From Agrypnia vestita (taxonomy: Eukaryota; Arthropoda; Insecta; Trichoptera; Phryganeidae), in contig JADDOH010000515.1 of assembly GCA_016648135.1 (NCBI GenBank), positions 1-64,000 of the forward strand: 64,000 nucleotides of DNA, in the 5' to 3' direction. The position numbers and the translations under genes were made by a program. Positions within the stretch are counted from its first letter, which is position 1. Each line of letters starts with the position of its first letter. A model generated the notes under the pieces. The model ran no database searches, was not told the origin of the DNA, and saw only the letters and a program-made list of their open reading frames with translations. Positions 46,621 to 56,104 of the stretch are shown here, piece by piece.

Positions 46621-46915
46621 CTAGCAGTGCCAGCGCGGCTTCGCACGCGTTTTAGTACACTGTTTGCATCGTCATAGAAATTTCGCGAACCTTCTAGAAC
46701 ATTCTCCTTCCAGAACTTTCAAGAAATTTATCGAATATACAGGAACCTTCTAGACACACCGACACATTCCGCCACTCAGTTTAGAACCTTATAGAACTTT
46801 TGGGAATGTTCTAGAACTTTCTAGAACACGTGTTTCCGTGCGGTTGTGGCTGGTTGTGGAGAAAACTTGGCGAGTAGGGAAACACGGGCTTCTTTTTATA
46901 TATATGAAGGATTAT
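46620..46915. repeat. Dispersed repeat carrying heat-shock-element arrays, copy 2
   Basis: Starts at CTAGCAGTGCCAGCGCGGCT near 46622. Five perfect alternating TTC/GAA units lie at 46682-46704, four more at 46708-46725, and nine units (seven perfect) at 46784-46826. It then shares the GGAGAAAACTTGGCG...GGGAAACACGGG end with copy 1 but lacks about 200 bp of its middle. It sits in the Hmx intron between MITE copies. Confidence 0.7.
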
Positions 46916-47215
46916 TTTCTAGGATAACCCGCGTATTTTAGTCTTGAAAAAGACTGTTATATTGTACCCAACATTTTGGACAGATAGCATGGGTCACAAA
47001 GTAAATTCAGCAATTAGCCTCGTATTAGGCTTCACTTGGATCTCGACTTTTGGAGTGAACGGGTGTGCTTGCCATCAATTCAAAACAGAACTCGAAATAC
47101 AAGGCGCAAAATCCCTTTGAAAATGGCCAGTGCTATCTGTCCGAAACGTTGGGTACAATATAACAGTCTTTCTCAAGACTACAATACGCGGCTTATCCTA
47201 GAAAATAATTCTTCA
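46905..47215. repeat. Foldback element with hammerhead-like remnant
   Basis: The left arm TTATTTTCTAGGATAACCCG...TTGTACCCAACATTTTGGAC (about 46911-46992) is the inverse of the right arm (about 47127-47212). The right arm holds CTGTCCGAAACGTTGGGTAC, preceded by a TTTGAAAATGGCCAG that may be a decayed CTGAnGA plus stem II. Related in layout to the hammerhead-bearing foldbacks elsewhere. Confidence 0.5.
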
Positions 47216-47242
47216 TCTTTTACCCGCAAAAATCTTATTATT

Positions 47243-47248
<6 letters not shown>

Positions 47249-47292
<44 letters not shown>
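47249..47292. repeat. (TA)n microsatellite
   Basis: Near-perfect TA run, probably polymorphic in length. Confidence 0.9.
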
Positions 47293-47298
<6 letters not shown>

Positions 47299-47337
47299 TA
47301 AACATATTTTTCATTTATTTAAGGAACGAGTCCCGTA

Positions 47338-47590
47338 ATATTTTAATACGAAATAAATAAAAATGGAATAATATAAATAAGTGAATTAATAATTCAAAGA
47401 GAAACATATAACTATCAAATATTGACGACTTGTTAAGTCGCTGGGATAGTGAAATTGGTAACACGCTGTGCGCGAAACACAGAGGTCCGTGGTTCGAATC
47501 CAGGTTCCAGCATTTAATTTTTCAGTTTTATTATTTGATATTTGTGTGTTTCTCTTTATTTCATTTATTTATTTCGTATTAAAAAAAATA
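47338..47590 (+). repeat. Foldback element enclosing a tRNA-like sequence
   Basis: Inverted arms at about 47341-47420 (TTTTAATACGAAATAAATAA, then AAAGAGAAACATATA, TATCAAATA) and 47530-47590 (the reverse complements) enclose a single tRNA-like sequence. This is a second family combining a tRNA-like head with inverted flanks, though here the head lies in the loop instead of in the arms. Confidence 0.5.
47440..47512 (+). pseudogene. tRNA-like sequence, anticodon position CGA, non-canonical
   Basis: It folds into a standard 72-nt cloverleaf plus an A discriminator. The acceptor stem is GCTGGGA/TTCCAGC (one G-T pair), the D arm is closed by GTG/CAC, and the anticodon stem is CTGTG/CACAG. The 7-nt loop CGCGAAA lacks the universal U33, the T stem has a G-G mismatch, and the B box is a perfect GGTTCGAATCC. 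The CGA anticodon would mean serine, but the long variable arm of serine tRNAs is missing. It is best read as a tRNA pseudogene or SINE head, not a working tRNA. Confidence 0.55.
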
Positions 47591-47606
47591 TATATATATT
47601 GATTAT

Positions 47607-47708
47607 TGTAAGTTTAGTGTTATGTTATATGTTTTAATTCGTCTTTAATTGTTGTTATATATTACAAAGAAAGGGAGTATAATAAAAAATTGGTTTTTAT
47701 GGGTTACT
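47607..47708 (-). repeat. Terminal piece of a TACTCCCTTT-family MITE
   Basis: GTAAGTTTAGTGTTATGTTA to TTTTTATGGGTTACT, i.e. exactly the end that the copy at 46203-46620 lacks. This suggests that about 1 kb of other repeats (46620-47606) split one MITE. Confidence 0.6.
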
Positions 47709-47719
47709 TTTTTTATTTA

Positions 47720-48060
47720 GTATTCCATTTTTAGTGTTGCAGTGGCGCATCACGCCATTCCCGTGTTGACTGCAGACTACGGAATAATCCGAGCCTGCTC
47801 AGCCGTGCCGCGCCGTACAACTGTTTTGTGATAGAGCTTTAGTGATTGCGGGGTGCGTTCGTTTAAAATCAAACGGGCCGCATGCCGGAGGGAATTATTG
47901 TCAAGTAGGGAGCCACTTGCCCGGCTTCTAAAATCCATGGCTCGCGTTTGCCGTACGTATCTGTTCTGTCCGCGGCAATTCGCAACCTGCATGCAAAATA
48001 AATCGCATAAATACAAGATTAATAAGATTAATAATAAGAAGAAATTCAGAAAAAACAACC
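47720..48060. other. GC-rich unique stretch in the Hmx intron
   Basis: A block of about 340 bp between a MITE end and a gag-like fragment, markedly richer in G+C than its flanks. Open frames exist on both strands but neither shows a domain or bias I recognise. It could be a regulatory island or an unrecognised element. Confidence 0.25.
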
Positions 48061-48081
48061 ACTTCTAATAATAAAGATAAT

Positions 48082-48422
48082 TAGAAAGAGATCTAACAGA
48101 AGAAATAATTGTAAATGCAATAAAAATGCAAAACGAAGAACTTGATAAAGAAATAGACGACGAAAATAAAATAAAACTAATTAAGGAACTAAAAAATATT
48201 GATAAAAGCGGTAAAAAACGAGACACCACGAATTATATAATACAAACAACGGGAAAAATAAGGAAACTTCTTCTCGAAAAAGGAAAATTGAATATAAAAT
48301 TTCAAAGAGTACACATCGAAGACTGCAACCCTATCACCCAATGCTTCCACTGCCAGAAATTTGGCCATACAGCATTAAGATGCTTAAACAGGACCCAACC
48401 ACCGACATTAACAACATGTTGA
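48082..48422 (+). pseudogene. Non-LTR retrotransposon ORF1 (gag-like) fragment with CCHC knuckle
   Basis: An open frame from after a stop at about 48079 reads LTEEIIVNAIKMQNEELDKE early on and ends with PITQCFHCQKFGHTALRCLN. The Cys-Phe-His-Cys...His...Cys spacing is CX2CX4HX4C, a zinc knuckle of the type in jockey/X-element ORF1 proteins that bind element RNA. Only about 110 residues around the first knuckle remain, and the sequence switches to another repeat at 48421. Confidence 0.65.
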
Positions 48423-48492
48423 ATTTAATTTTGTTATCCTGACTTAGAAGCCATTGGCTTTGAAACACGTTGAATTTTTTCAATAATAAATA
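48421..48492 (+). repeat. Penelope-type end with decayed hammerhead-like motif
   Basis: GTTATCCTGACTTAGAAGCC then ATTGGCTTTGAAACACGTTG: the hairpin and GAAAC remain, while CTGACGA has become CTGACTT. Only about 70 bp of the family is present. Confidence 0.45.
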
Positions 48493-48494
48493 AA

Positions 48495-48935
48495 AAGTAA
48501 CCCATAAAAACCAATACTCCTTTTCTCTCCATACAACTTACTGAATTGTATGAAAAAACCATTGAAAATGTGAAAAATCCAAAATTATACCATAATTGTT
48601 TATTTTTTTTAACGAAAATTTGATATATCTTCTTGATCGTCGCCACGAGTCTGCTTGCAAAGTTTCAGCTCGATTGTATCACGGGAAAAGGGTTAAAAAT
48701 CGATCCAAAGTTTTTTCGTCAAACAAACAGACGCCACGAGTTTAAAGAAAGGAAGTAAAAAAGTGGTGTAAAAAAGAAAATTTGATAAATCTTCTTGATC
48801 GTCGCCACGAGTCACTTGCCAAGTTTCAACTCGATTGGATCACGGGAAAAGGGTTAAAAATTGATCCAAACTTTTTCATCCGGCAAGCCGGCAAGCAAGC
48901 AGACGCCACGAGTTAAAAGAAAGGAAGTAAAAAAA
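48495..48935 (+). repeat. MITE of the TACTCCCTTT family, short copy with duplicated right end
   Basis: A short-type copy at 48495-48758 is followed directly by a second right half (about 48777-48930, from GAAAATTTGATAAATCTTCT to AAGAAAGGAAGTAAAAA). Confidence 0.6.
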
Positions 48936-49019
48936 GTGGTGTAAACAAAGTGTATTTTTATAAATTATAATTAAAAATAACCAACCCTTCAATAATGCTT
49001 TTTTATGGTGTTTATTTTG

Positions 49020-49512
49020 TTTTTATTAGGAATGAGCTGAACAGCTTTTGGCAAACTCAAACATGTTTTCGAGAACAAAGAGATCCCAATTAGCCTAAAA
49101 AGAAAAGCCTTTGAATCGTGCATACTGCCAGTGATGACGTATGGAGTGGAGACAATGACCCTTACAAGGAAAAGTGTAGAAAAGCTCAAATGCACACAAC
49201 CATGACCATGTATGCATGGAGTAAGCCTAAGAGATGAAATTATGTGCAGAAAAGGAGTAGTGGACATCATGGATCGTGTAACGAAGCTAAATTGGCGACG
49301 GGCAGGGTATGTTGCAAAGCAGGATGCTGCGAGATTGACTCCCAGAGTTCTGAAGCGGAGACCTTGGAAGAATAAAAGCGTCGGAAGGCCTCAAAAGAGA
49401 TGGGCCGATGATATAACCGATGTGGGGGGAAAGGAATGGCTACAATTAGCAAATAACGAAAAATGAAAGAAGGGTACGAAAGAGGCCTGTATCCAGCAGT
49501 GGAGAGATGAAA
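49020..49512 (+). pseudogene. RTE-type retrotransposon C-terminal fragment (family B)
   Basis: Reads in shifted frames RKAFESCILPVMTYGVETMT, GVSLRDEIMCRKGVVDIMDR, VTKLNWRRAGYVAKQDAARL, SVGRPQKRWADDITDVGGKE and WLQLANNEK, then the untranslated TATCCAGCAGTGGAGAGATG and a GAAGATGAAGAAGAAG tail. It is the most complete family B copy here. RT core absent; at least two frameshifts. Confidence 0.75.
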
Positions 49513-49599
49513 GCTGAAGATGAAGAAGAAGATTCGTGGTGATCTGGGCTTTTAGTGTGAATGTGTCTTATATTGTAACGACCAATCGGAGGTCAAAAA

Positions 49600-50141
49600 C
49601 GGAGCGGCAGCGAAAAATGATGTGATGAGAATCCGCATGAAAAAGATGTTCTGCAGTCATGATCTCAACCTAGGATTACGAATTCGAATGGTCAGATGCT
49701 ACGTGTTTTCAGTATTATTCTATGGAATCGAAGCATGGATGCTTATGGAAGAACTGATAAGGAGACTTGATGCATTCGAGATGTGGATTATAAAAGATCT
49801 ATCTTCTCAAAATAAGCTGGATGGACAGAGTTACGAATGAAGATGTTATGGCTCGGATGAATAAAGAAAAAGATGTTATTAAAACAATATTAATCCGAAA
49901 ACTTCAATATCTAGGACACGTGATGACACATCCAGAGAAATACGAGATCTTGCATCTCATAATGCAGGGAAAGATTGCCGGGGCCCTGGAAGAAGGAGGA
50001 CTTCTTGGCTGAAAAACTTGAGACAGTGGTTTGGCCAGTCTACTGGGGAGCTGTTTCGGGCCGCAGTATACAAAGTCTGCATAGCCAACATGATAGCCAA
50101 CGTCCGGTTAACGGACAGGGCACGAGAAGAAGAAGAAGCAA
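49600..50141 (+). pseudogene. RTE-type retrotransposon C-terminal fragment (family A)
   Basis: Begins about 90 bp after the family B tail. Frames read MKKMFCSHDLNLGLRIRMVR, LIRRLDAFEMWII, then DRVTNEDVMARMNKEKDVI, LQYLGHVMTHPEKYEILHLI and MQGKIAG, ending in a GAAGAAGAAGAAG tail near 50129. Two frameshifts. The order matches 63060-63845, so the two are close relatives. Confidence 0.75.
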
Positions 50142-50279
50142 AAAATGAGCCGGCGCTAGTTCGGACCTCGCAACGCTTCCGTAATCCCCTTCTTTGACCG
50201 TGTTTCCAGCGAGCTACTTTTAACAACTACTTAACTTTCCAGCTACTTAACTTCTCCGTTTTAACACAGTTTCCAACTA

Positions 50280-50770
50280 CCTACTTAACTTCTAAATTTT
50301 GCCGCGGGATCGCGGCTGTGGGAGGCAAATCAAGCACTTAAAACTATTTAAAAGTTTTATTTATCACACAAAGTCACTGGACACCAATTTTATTGGAGCA
50401 CCGTTCTTTTATTTACACTAACTTTCACTTAAAAAAATACTCCAGTCAGGTAATTCACGTCACTATCGTATATAGGTACTTCACTGGTCGATTGTAATTT
50501 GCTCTGTTCTTGTCGTTGCGTCGTCAACCGCACCATTTCGCTTTTCCATGGTGGACTTGTATGTTGTGCTGTCAAAACGATGATTGTCGCGCGCACGCTC
50601 GCTCGATTTTTTATACAAAACGTCTTGGTTTATAGAATGTCCGAGATTGTTCGACTAGTTTCTCTACATTTCTAGTAGTTTCTCCATATTCCTAGTGATA
50701 AGAGAACAGCCCAGTTTATTCCAGTTTCGAGAGACTTTGACAATGCGCAGTTACTGTTGTACTCACTGTC
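50280..50770 (-). repeat. LTR-like sequence, relative of 21738-22196
   Basis: Read on the minus strand it has GAGAAACTAGTCGAACAATC, then a TATAAAAAAT box, and later AAATAAAAGAACGGTGCTCC and GTGTCCAGTGAC, colinear with the other copy. Outer ends not defined; no internal retrotransposon genes adjoin it. Confidence 0.4.
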
Positions 50771-51475
50771 TAACTAGTAATAATTTTTGTGAATTCTCGA
50801 ACGACATCATGGATAATAATCATATTAATGAACCATTAAATTTCTCCATCCCGTCAAAAGTAAAAGTAATAAAATAAAAAAATTGAATTTTTTCAATTGT
50901 TTCAGCAACATTGTTTCTTATTAAAGATGTTGAAAGATGGAGTTTAGAGTTTAAAATAAATTTTTGACCTCGGGGATTAATTTGCTTATTATTATCACTT
51001 TTACGAACTCTTCTCCTTTCTTCTTTATACCTTTACACCAGTAACAACGGCTCATGTTTCTCACTACCTAATCAATTTATTATTTGTATTTCTACCTAAT
51101 GCACGTGAAAAAAATGTAGTCAGTTTAATACTATACCTAAGTACACTACTTTAAGGCTGTGTAGCATGCGTTATATAGCTGCAACTTATAATTCCTCGAG
51201 AAATACCTAGAAGATCCCAGGAATAAAATGGGAAAAGTCCAGAACAAACTTGTGTATCATGGAAGAGGCAAACATTCCTAGTGTTAAAACCACGCTCCTG
51301 AAGCACCAATCATGATTTGCATGTCAAAAAGTACAATCCGCTGAGGAAACAATCAAACGGAATAGGGCCGTTGCAATTTTCGAGAAAAGAAGAAAGAGTA
51401 AAAGAAAAGGAGGAAAAACCCTTCTCTCAGAACCCCACTACCCACTGGATGCATGTGCACAACTTGTGGAAGGGT
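50771..51475. other. Intronic DNA, nothing recognised
   Basis: No repeat family or domain-bearing ORF recognised. A basic, low-complexity open frame at 51317-51544 overlaps the short tandem duplication and looks like chance. Confidence 0.3.
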
Positions 51476-51477
51476 GT

Positions 51478-51556
51478 GCGGTTCCAGAATATTGAATTAT
51501 TGAAATTGAGTAGCTCCAGTGGTTCCAGAATATTGAATTATTGAAATTGAGTAGCA
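51478..51556. repeat. Tandem duplication of 41 bp
   Basis: GGTTCCAGAATATTGAATTA followed by TTGAAATTGAGTAGC occurs twice in succession without differences, so it is a recent event. Confidence 0.85.
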
Positions 51557-51567
51557 AATATAAAATT

Positions 51568-52020
51568 AATGTATATTATAGATGTCTCACAGAGACAAAA
51601 CTGTAGTTTTTTATGGAAAAGTAGGTATAGAAGTCTTTTGGTTGTACATAGGACTTATGACCTATCTTATGGTTGGCTTAAGTGATCACTTTACAAAATG
51701 AAACATTCGCCATTTCCACTCATGATAGAATATACCATGCCTACTAATTTTTGGAAGTTGTATATATATTTGAATTACATGCCACACTTCATATATGCAT
51801 TGTAACAACCTTTCCATGCGCCAGTACAAAGCCATTTTCATTCTCCTAAATCCTCACAGATGTCGTTAATGTCACTAAATGAGAATTACGAAATTTTTTG
51901 AAAGCAATATACTTTTTCTGTGTAATTAAATTCATCCGAATTACTAACAATACACTAGGATACGCCAGGAAATATTATTTCTTACAGTTTCGTCTCTGTG
52001 AGACATCTATAATATACATT
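51568..52020. repeat. Complete MITE, AGATGTCTCACAGAGAC termini
   Basis: The left end AATGTATATTATAGATGTCT and right end AGACATCTATAATATACATT are inverted, and the inverted similarity continues to about 40 bp. Internal words match 2068-2355 and 37440-37610. It lies within the Hmx intron. Confidence 0.75.
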
Positions 52021-52149
52021 GATAGATTAATAATGTCTATGTGACATGAAATCCAGTACTGTTCTGAAAGATTTGAACAATCTCAAAATATTCTGAAATA
52101 TAAAATTATAATAAAACTCACATAGAGGTGACAAAGCCTATGTTTTTAA

Positions 52150-52510
52150 CTCAATTTGAATTACACATAGTTTAAATGATATTTATCGTACGTGCAAGTA
52201 ACCTATTCACCCGTTTGAACGCGTCCAATATTGCATTTCCGTTGTCATGTGTAAATAGATACGCGGATACGCTCTCGATGCAGAATTGCGCACTTTGTCC
52301 GTTAATTGAATCGTGTTTATTGCAAACGTCACTGGTGCTTTATTGCATTTTTGCATTAATTTAATTCTGCCGGGTCGCAAATGCATCGACGCGGTAATGC
52401 GTTTATGCAGTTGGTTGTTAATTGGTTTTACCCGCTTCCCCGCGGACGTGTATTAGTAGGTCGAAGGCTGTGCCGCGGGTCAAGGAATCAACGCATCAGG
52501 CTGTACTTTA
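52150..52510. promoter_or_regulatory. Candidate conserved non-coding block in the Hmx intron
   Basis: Non-repetitive sequence with a cluster of TTAATT/AATTAA homeodomain-type motifs (for example near 52299, 52356 and 52417) and GC-rich pieces. The style resembles developmental enhancers, but this is inference from composition. Confidence 0.25.
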
Positions 52511-52550
52511 AAATTTGGATTCTAGATTTTATGGTCTAAAATCATAAAAA

Positions 52551-53102
52551 GTAACCCATAAAAACCAAGTTTTTATTATACTCCCTTTCTTTGTAAAATA
52601 TAACAACAATTAAAGACGAATTAAAACATATAACATAACACTAAACTTACAGTAATTTAATATATTTCTAAAATGTCAGATGTTTTGAGCTTTGATAAGA
52701 CACTTCATGCTTTGAAGATTAAATTCTAAAAAATTTGTCAGTCAATTAAGATTTTCGACATTCGTAGTGAAGTACCTATTATTTATACCGACGGAGTAAT
52801 TCAAATTTAGAAAATATTCCGCGATGTGATCGGGCCGCTATGCTAGTAATCAAACTTTTCTAATGATTCCAATTTGAAAAAACCAATAAAATTTCTAAAA
52901 ATCCTAAATTATACTATAATTATTTATTTTTTTTAACGAAAATTTTATAGATCTTTTTGATCGTCGCCACGAGTCTACTTGCCAAGTTTCAACTCGGTTG
53001 GATCACGGGAAAAGGGTTAAAAATTGATCAAGTTTTTTCACCCGACAAGCCGGCAAGCCGGCAAGCAAGCAGACGCCACGAGTTAAAAGAAAGGAAGTAA
53101 AA
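52551..53102 (+). repeat. MITE of the TACTCCCTTT family, long type
   Basis: Complete long copy in the Hmx intron, with a small CCGGCAAG tandem expansion near its right end. Confidence 0.75.
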
Positions 53103-53109
53103 AGAGTCT

Positions 53110-53645
53110 AAATTCCTTTAATTTATTTGATTTGAGATACTTTATATTTTACTTAATATTATTTACAATTTATATATCTTTAAGACACTTTTCTAGTCTG
53201 TTGATTATTAATTTATTTATTTTTTATGTGTATTGCGCAAAAACTTACATTAATTGATTTGCGATATTTTCTTCTGAATATCATTTACAAATCATTCTAT
53301 CATCAAAACATTAATTATTTCTATTTATCACAAAAAGTGTATTGTCATAAAACTTATTAACCTGGAACTTATTCCTAAAATTGTATTTAGTGATTGCGTT
53401 AGTCTGAATATTATTCTCAATTTATTTTTCATTATTAATTATTTATTAACCGTAAAGAGTGTATTATGTAACTATATCGTATTCAATTCATTATCAATTA
53501 TTAATTAATCGTAAAAAGTGTACTGTATAACTATATAATATTCAAATGTTCACAAAATATTCATACTTGGTACTTTAATGTCCCTCTAGGACCATCTATC
53601 TTAGGGTCATTAATGACCTGTTGATGGTATGTTTGTTAAAAAAAA
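53110..53645. repeat. Diverged tandem units of about 130 bp
   Basis: Same unit type as 35850-36180 (AAAAAGTGTATTGT, CTGGAACTTATTCCTAAAAT, GCGTTAGTCTGAATATTATT), followed by the TTCAAATGTTCACAAAATAT piece shared with 42500. Confidence 0.5.
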
Positions 53646-53759
53646 ATAAGAATCCATTCACGCATAGTGCGTCATCATATTTCTCATTGCGTACGTTTTT
53701 CAGTCATGATTAACCTGTTCAAATACCTGTTCCTTGGATATGTGATATACCAAGGCAGT

Positions 53760-54245
53760 CTTAAGTATGTAACTAACTTACTAGCCAACTATCACGCCGA
53801 TTCTCCATAGGAGTATTCTTCATCAAACATCTTCTCATGCAGGCTCTATGGTTTTTGTAGCTTTTAATACGGCCATTATATAATATTTGTCTTATCTTAT
53901 CGTGCTCATGCTAAGGTCTTTCGCAGACTCCTTCTACGTCTTGTCTCGTATATTTTCTTTACTATCCTCTCCTCGCTCAAGCGTTCCACATGACCAAACC
54001 ATCTCAGCGATCGTCATTCAAAGCAATCTCTATCAATCAAATATTTTCCATACATATGCCATAACGAACGCATTCAATCTGCTTTCATTCTTTTTTTGAC
54101 AATTCCAGACTTCACTTCATATTAGAGTTAGCACCAAAACTGCAGTTCGAATCTCTAGTCTTGCTTCATGTGACAGATTTATATCAACGGTCTCTACGTA
54201 TACTGTCGAAGTTCTAAATCATCTTAAATCATCCAATTTACTCCA
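53760..54245 (-). pseudogene. RTE-type retrotransposon fragment (family C), decayed
   Basis: Minus-strand similarity to 13203-13740 in the same order (GGTCTTTCGCAGACTCC, TCGCTCAAGCGTTC, GACCAAACCATCTCAGC, TTTTTTTGACAATTCCAG). Heavily mutated. Confidence 0.55.
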
Positions 54246-54339
54246 TTTTTTTCTCATTGACAATTAATGAGAAAAAAGCAGTAGTCACCATTCTCTGAAT
54301 GTATTGTCGATATAGCCACAAAACACGTGATACCACTTC

Positions 54340-55290
54340 TTATTAATACTTTGTACGTAATCTTAAATCTTCTATAATTTATCCTTAATTAATAAATCAT
54401 CCCTCTGGGTACAAAATTCAGTAACTGTGTCCATAAAACATACTTTCGTTAAGTTAATTTCTCCTACAGCGCACAAATTATAGCATCAGATCGTTAAATT
54501 ACATAAAAATTATTATTTGTATACTTCAAATTCACCTTTTTACTTTTTTGCGGCCGAGAAAAAATTACTCATACATAAGTTTAAAATAATATCAACGCTG
54601 AAAGAAACACGCGATATATGCTTGTAAATGGTGTTTAAAATTCCTGTGTATCGGTGATGTAACGTAGGTCTACATGTCATAGAAAATATGAAATATCTAC
54701 CTTATTTACGAAAACTAAGACGTCACATTTTTTGTAATAATCGAATAGACATTTTCACACCAAAATTACTAAATTAAACTGTTACGAATGTACAGATTTT
54801 TTAATTAAATAATATTTATTCATTACTCTCGTATTTTCTACCGGTGTGTAAAAGAGAGCAGAATATTGAACATCGAAGTTAAATCGAGCAAGAAAGAGCA
54901 CGACAATACCACACATTTCAGGTAGGACAGAGACGGCGGTTGCTTGGGTTTCGGTGAACATGAAAACAATATCGAAAGAGTATGGTAGAGTCGCGTAACA
55001 CGTGTTAGACAAAGACGGACTGCGGGCGACTGAGGCGACCTGGCGACCGCGTCGTTGAATTCAGTTTGTAATGTACGTCAGCGTGAGCGCACGCAAATTC
55101 GATATGCCATGATTTTATGATAATTTACTAAAATAATGCAAATATATATGTTTAACTTACATAATTATATAAAGGGACCTTTAAAAAGTCTTATCTGTAT
55201 CGTATATATGTATATTTTATCACATATTAAAAACTATGCCGATTTTTAATCAGGTAACGCTGTGTTACACCACCGTTCCCGAAGGTATTT
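54340..55290. other. Intronic DNA next to the upstream Hmx exon
   Basis: AT-rich with a GC-richer part at 54990-55100. No repeats or additional exon recognised. Confidence 0.3.
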
Positions 55291-55362
55291 TTTAGCACAG
55301 TATTTGAAGAGTTAAATCGAGTGTTGAGTGTAATCTACAGAGTGCAGATGGGTGGGACTTAC

Positions 55363-55481
55363 CGTGGTTGGGGCTCGGCCTGTCCAGCAGCGGGGGCAGA
55401 GCGCCCCAGGCGCACCAGGGCCCGGGGGCGAGCGGGGCGTAGCGGGCCCCCAGCGCCCCGAACGGGGACATGAAGCCCAAT
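55363..55481 (-). CDS. Hmx: Hmx, upstream coding exon (partial gene)
   Basis: A 119-bp GC-rich exon lies between a minus-strand acceptor (TTTTCAG, ending 55482) and donor (GTAAGT, starting 55362). It enters in phase with one leading base, reads 39 codons (beginning LGFMSPFGALGARYAPLAP, ending LLDRPSPNH) and leaves one base. That base joins the two leading bases of the 29815 exon to make an Asp codon and continue the frame without a stop. The Pro/Ala/Leu-rich composition suits the poorly conserved region N-terminal to an HMX homeodomain. No N-terminal exon, start codon or eh1-like repressor motif was found between here and 64000, so the gene probably continues outside the window. Support is the paired consensus splice sites, phase match and composition contrast with the AT-rich surroundings; it is not from sequence homology I could test. 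Confidence 0.8.
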
Positions 55482-55654
55482 CTGAAAATCAAATATCTAC
55501 CGTTAGTTTCGGGAAGGCGGCGGCATCGAGAAGCACAGGGTGGCCCATCGGGTACGCCGGATTTAAATGTCGCACAATTCTTTTATATTATGTTTGGTAA
55601 CCCTAATGTTTGACATTTCTCATCTGCTACCATTGAGGTTATTAAAAAACTAAA

Positions 55655-55940
55655 CCATGAAAACCAAGTTTTTATTTTACTCCCTTTCTTTGTAAATTAA
55701 GTTTACCATCATGTAATTAAATAATTGATTGACTGAAAATGATACATGTCTAGACAAATATCTATGTCAAAAGTCTGTAAAAATATCTCTTTATTATCTG
55801 ATTTCTTCCCAAAAAAACTGAATTGTGCTGTCATCTGTGAACCAATTGTCATACATTTTCGAAATTTGTAGTGAAGTACCTATTACACCTACCGACGGAG
55901 TAATTCAAATTTTAAATATTCCGTGACGTTATCGTTATAT
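55655..55940 (+). repeat. MITE of the TACTCCCTTT family, partial and diverged
   Basis: Left end and part of the long-type centre (GTAGTGAAGTACCTATTACA, ACCGACGGAGTAATTCAAAT); the right half is missing. Confidence 0.55.
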
Positions 55941-56063
55941 TGGTGTTTCAAGACAAGGATACATGTTTTACAAATATTACAAAGAAATATAAACATACAG
56001 AAGTGTAGATGGTAGAAGAAGTCTAAAAGACCGAAAAGAGAGAAAAAGACGCAACACATAAAG

Positions 56064-56104
56064 ATCGCTTCTCGGCCTATTGGCCAAGATAAAAGTGATC
56101 TGTT
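56064..56104 (+). pseudogene. U2 snRNA 5'-end pseudogene
   Basis: ATCGCTTCTCGGCCT is identical to the start of animal U2 snRNA. It continues with ATTGGCCAAGATAAAAGTG (U2 has TATGGCTAAGATCAAAGTG) and ATCTGTT, with the bases around the branch-point recognition sequence partly deleted. The rest of U2 (Sm site, 3' stems) is not present, so it is a truncated, non-functional copy. Confidence 0.75.

Noticed and set aside
47440..47512. Functional tRNA-Ser(CGA)
   Set aside because: No U33, a T-stem mismatch, and no long variable arm.
47777..48068. Open frames on both strands
   Set aside because: Neither has a recognisable domain; they overlap each other and stem from the GC-rich start and A-rich end.
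55352..55600. Plus-strand 82-codon GC-rich frame
   Set aside because: Antisense of the upstream Hmx exon; it lacks splice or domain support.
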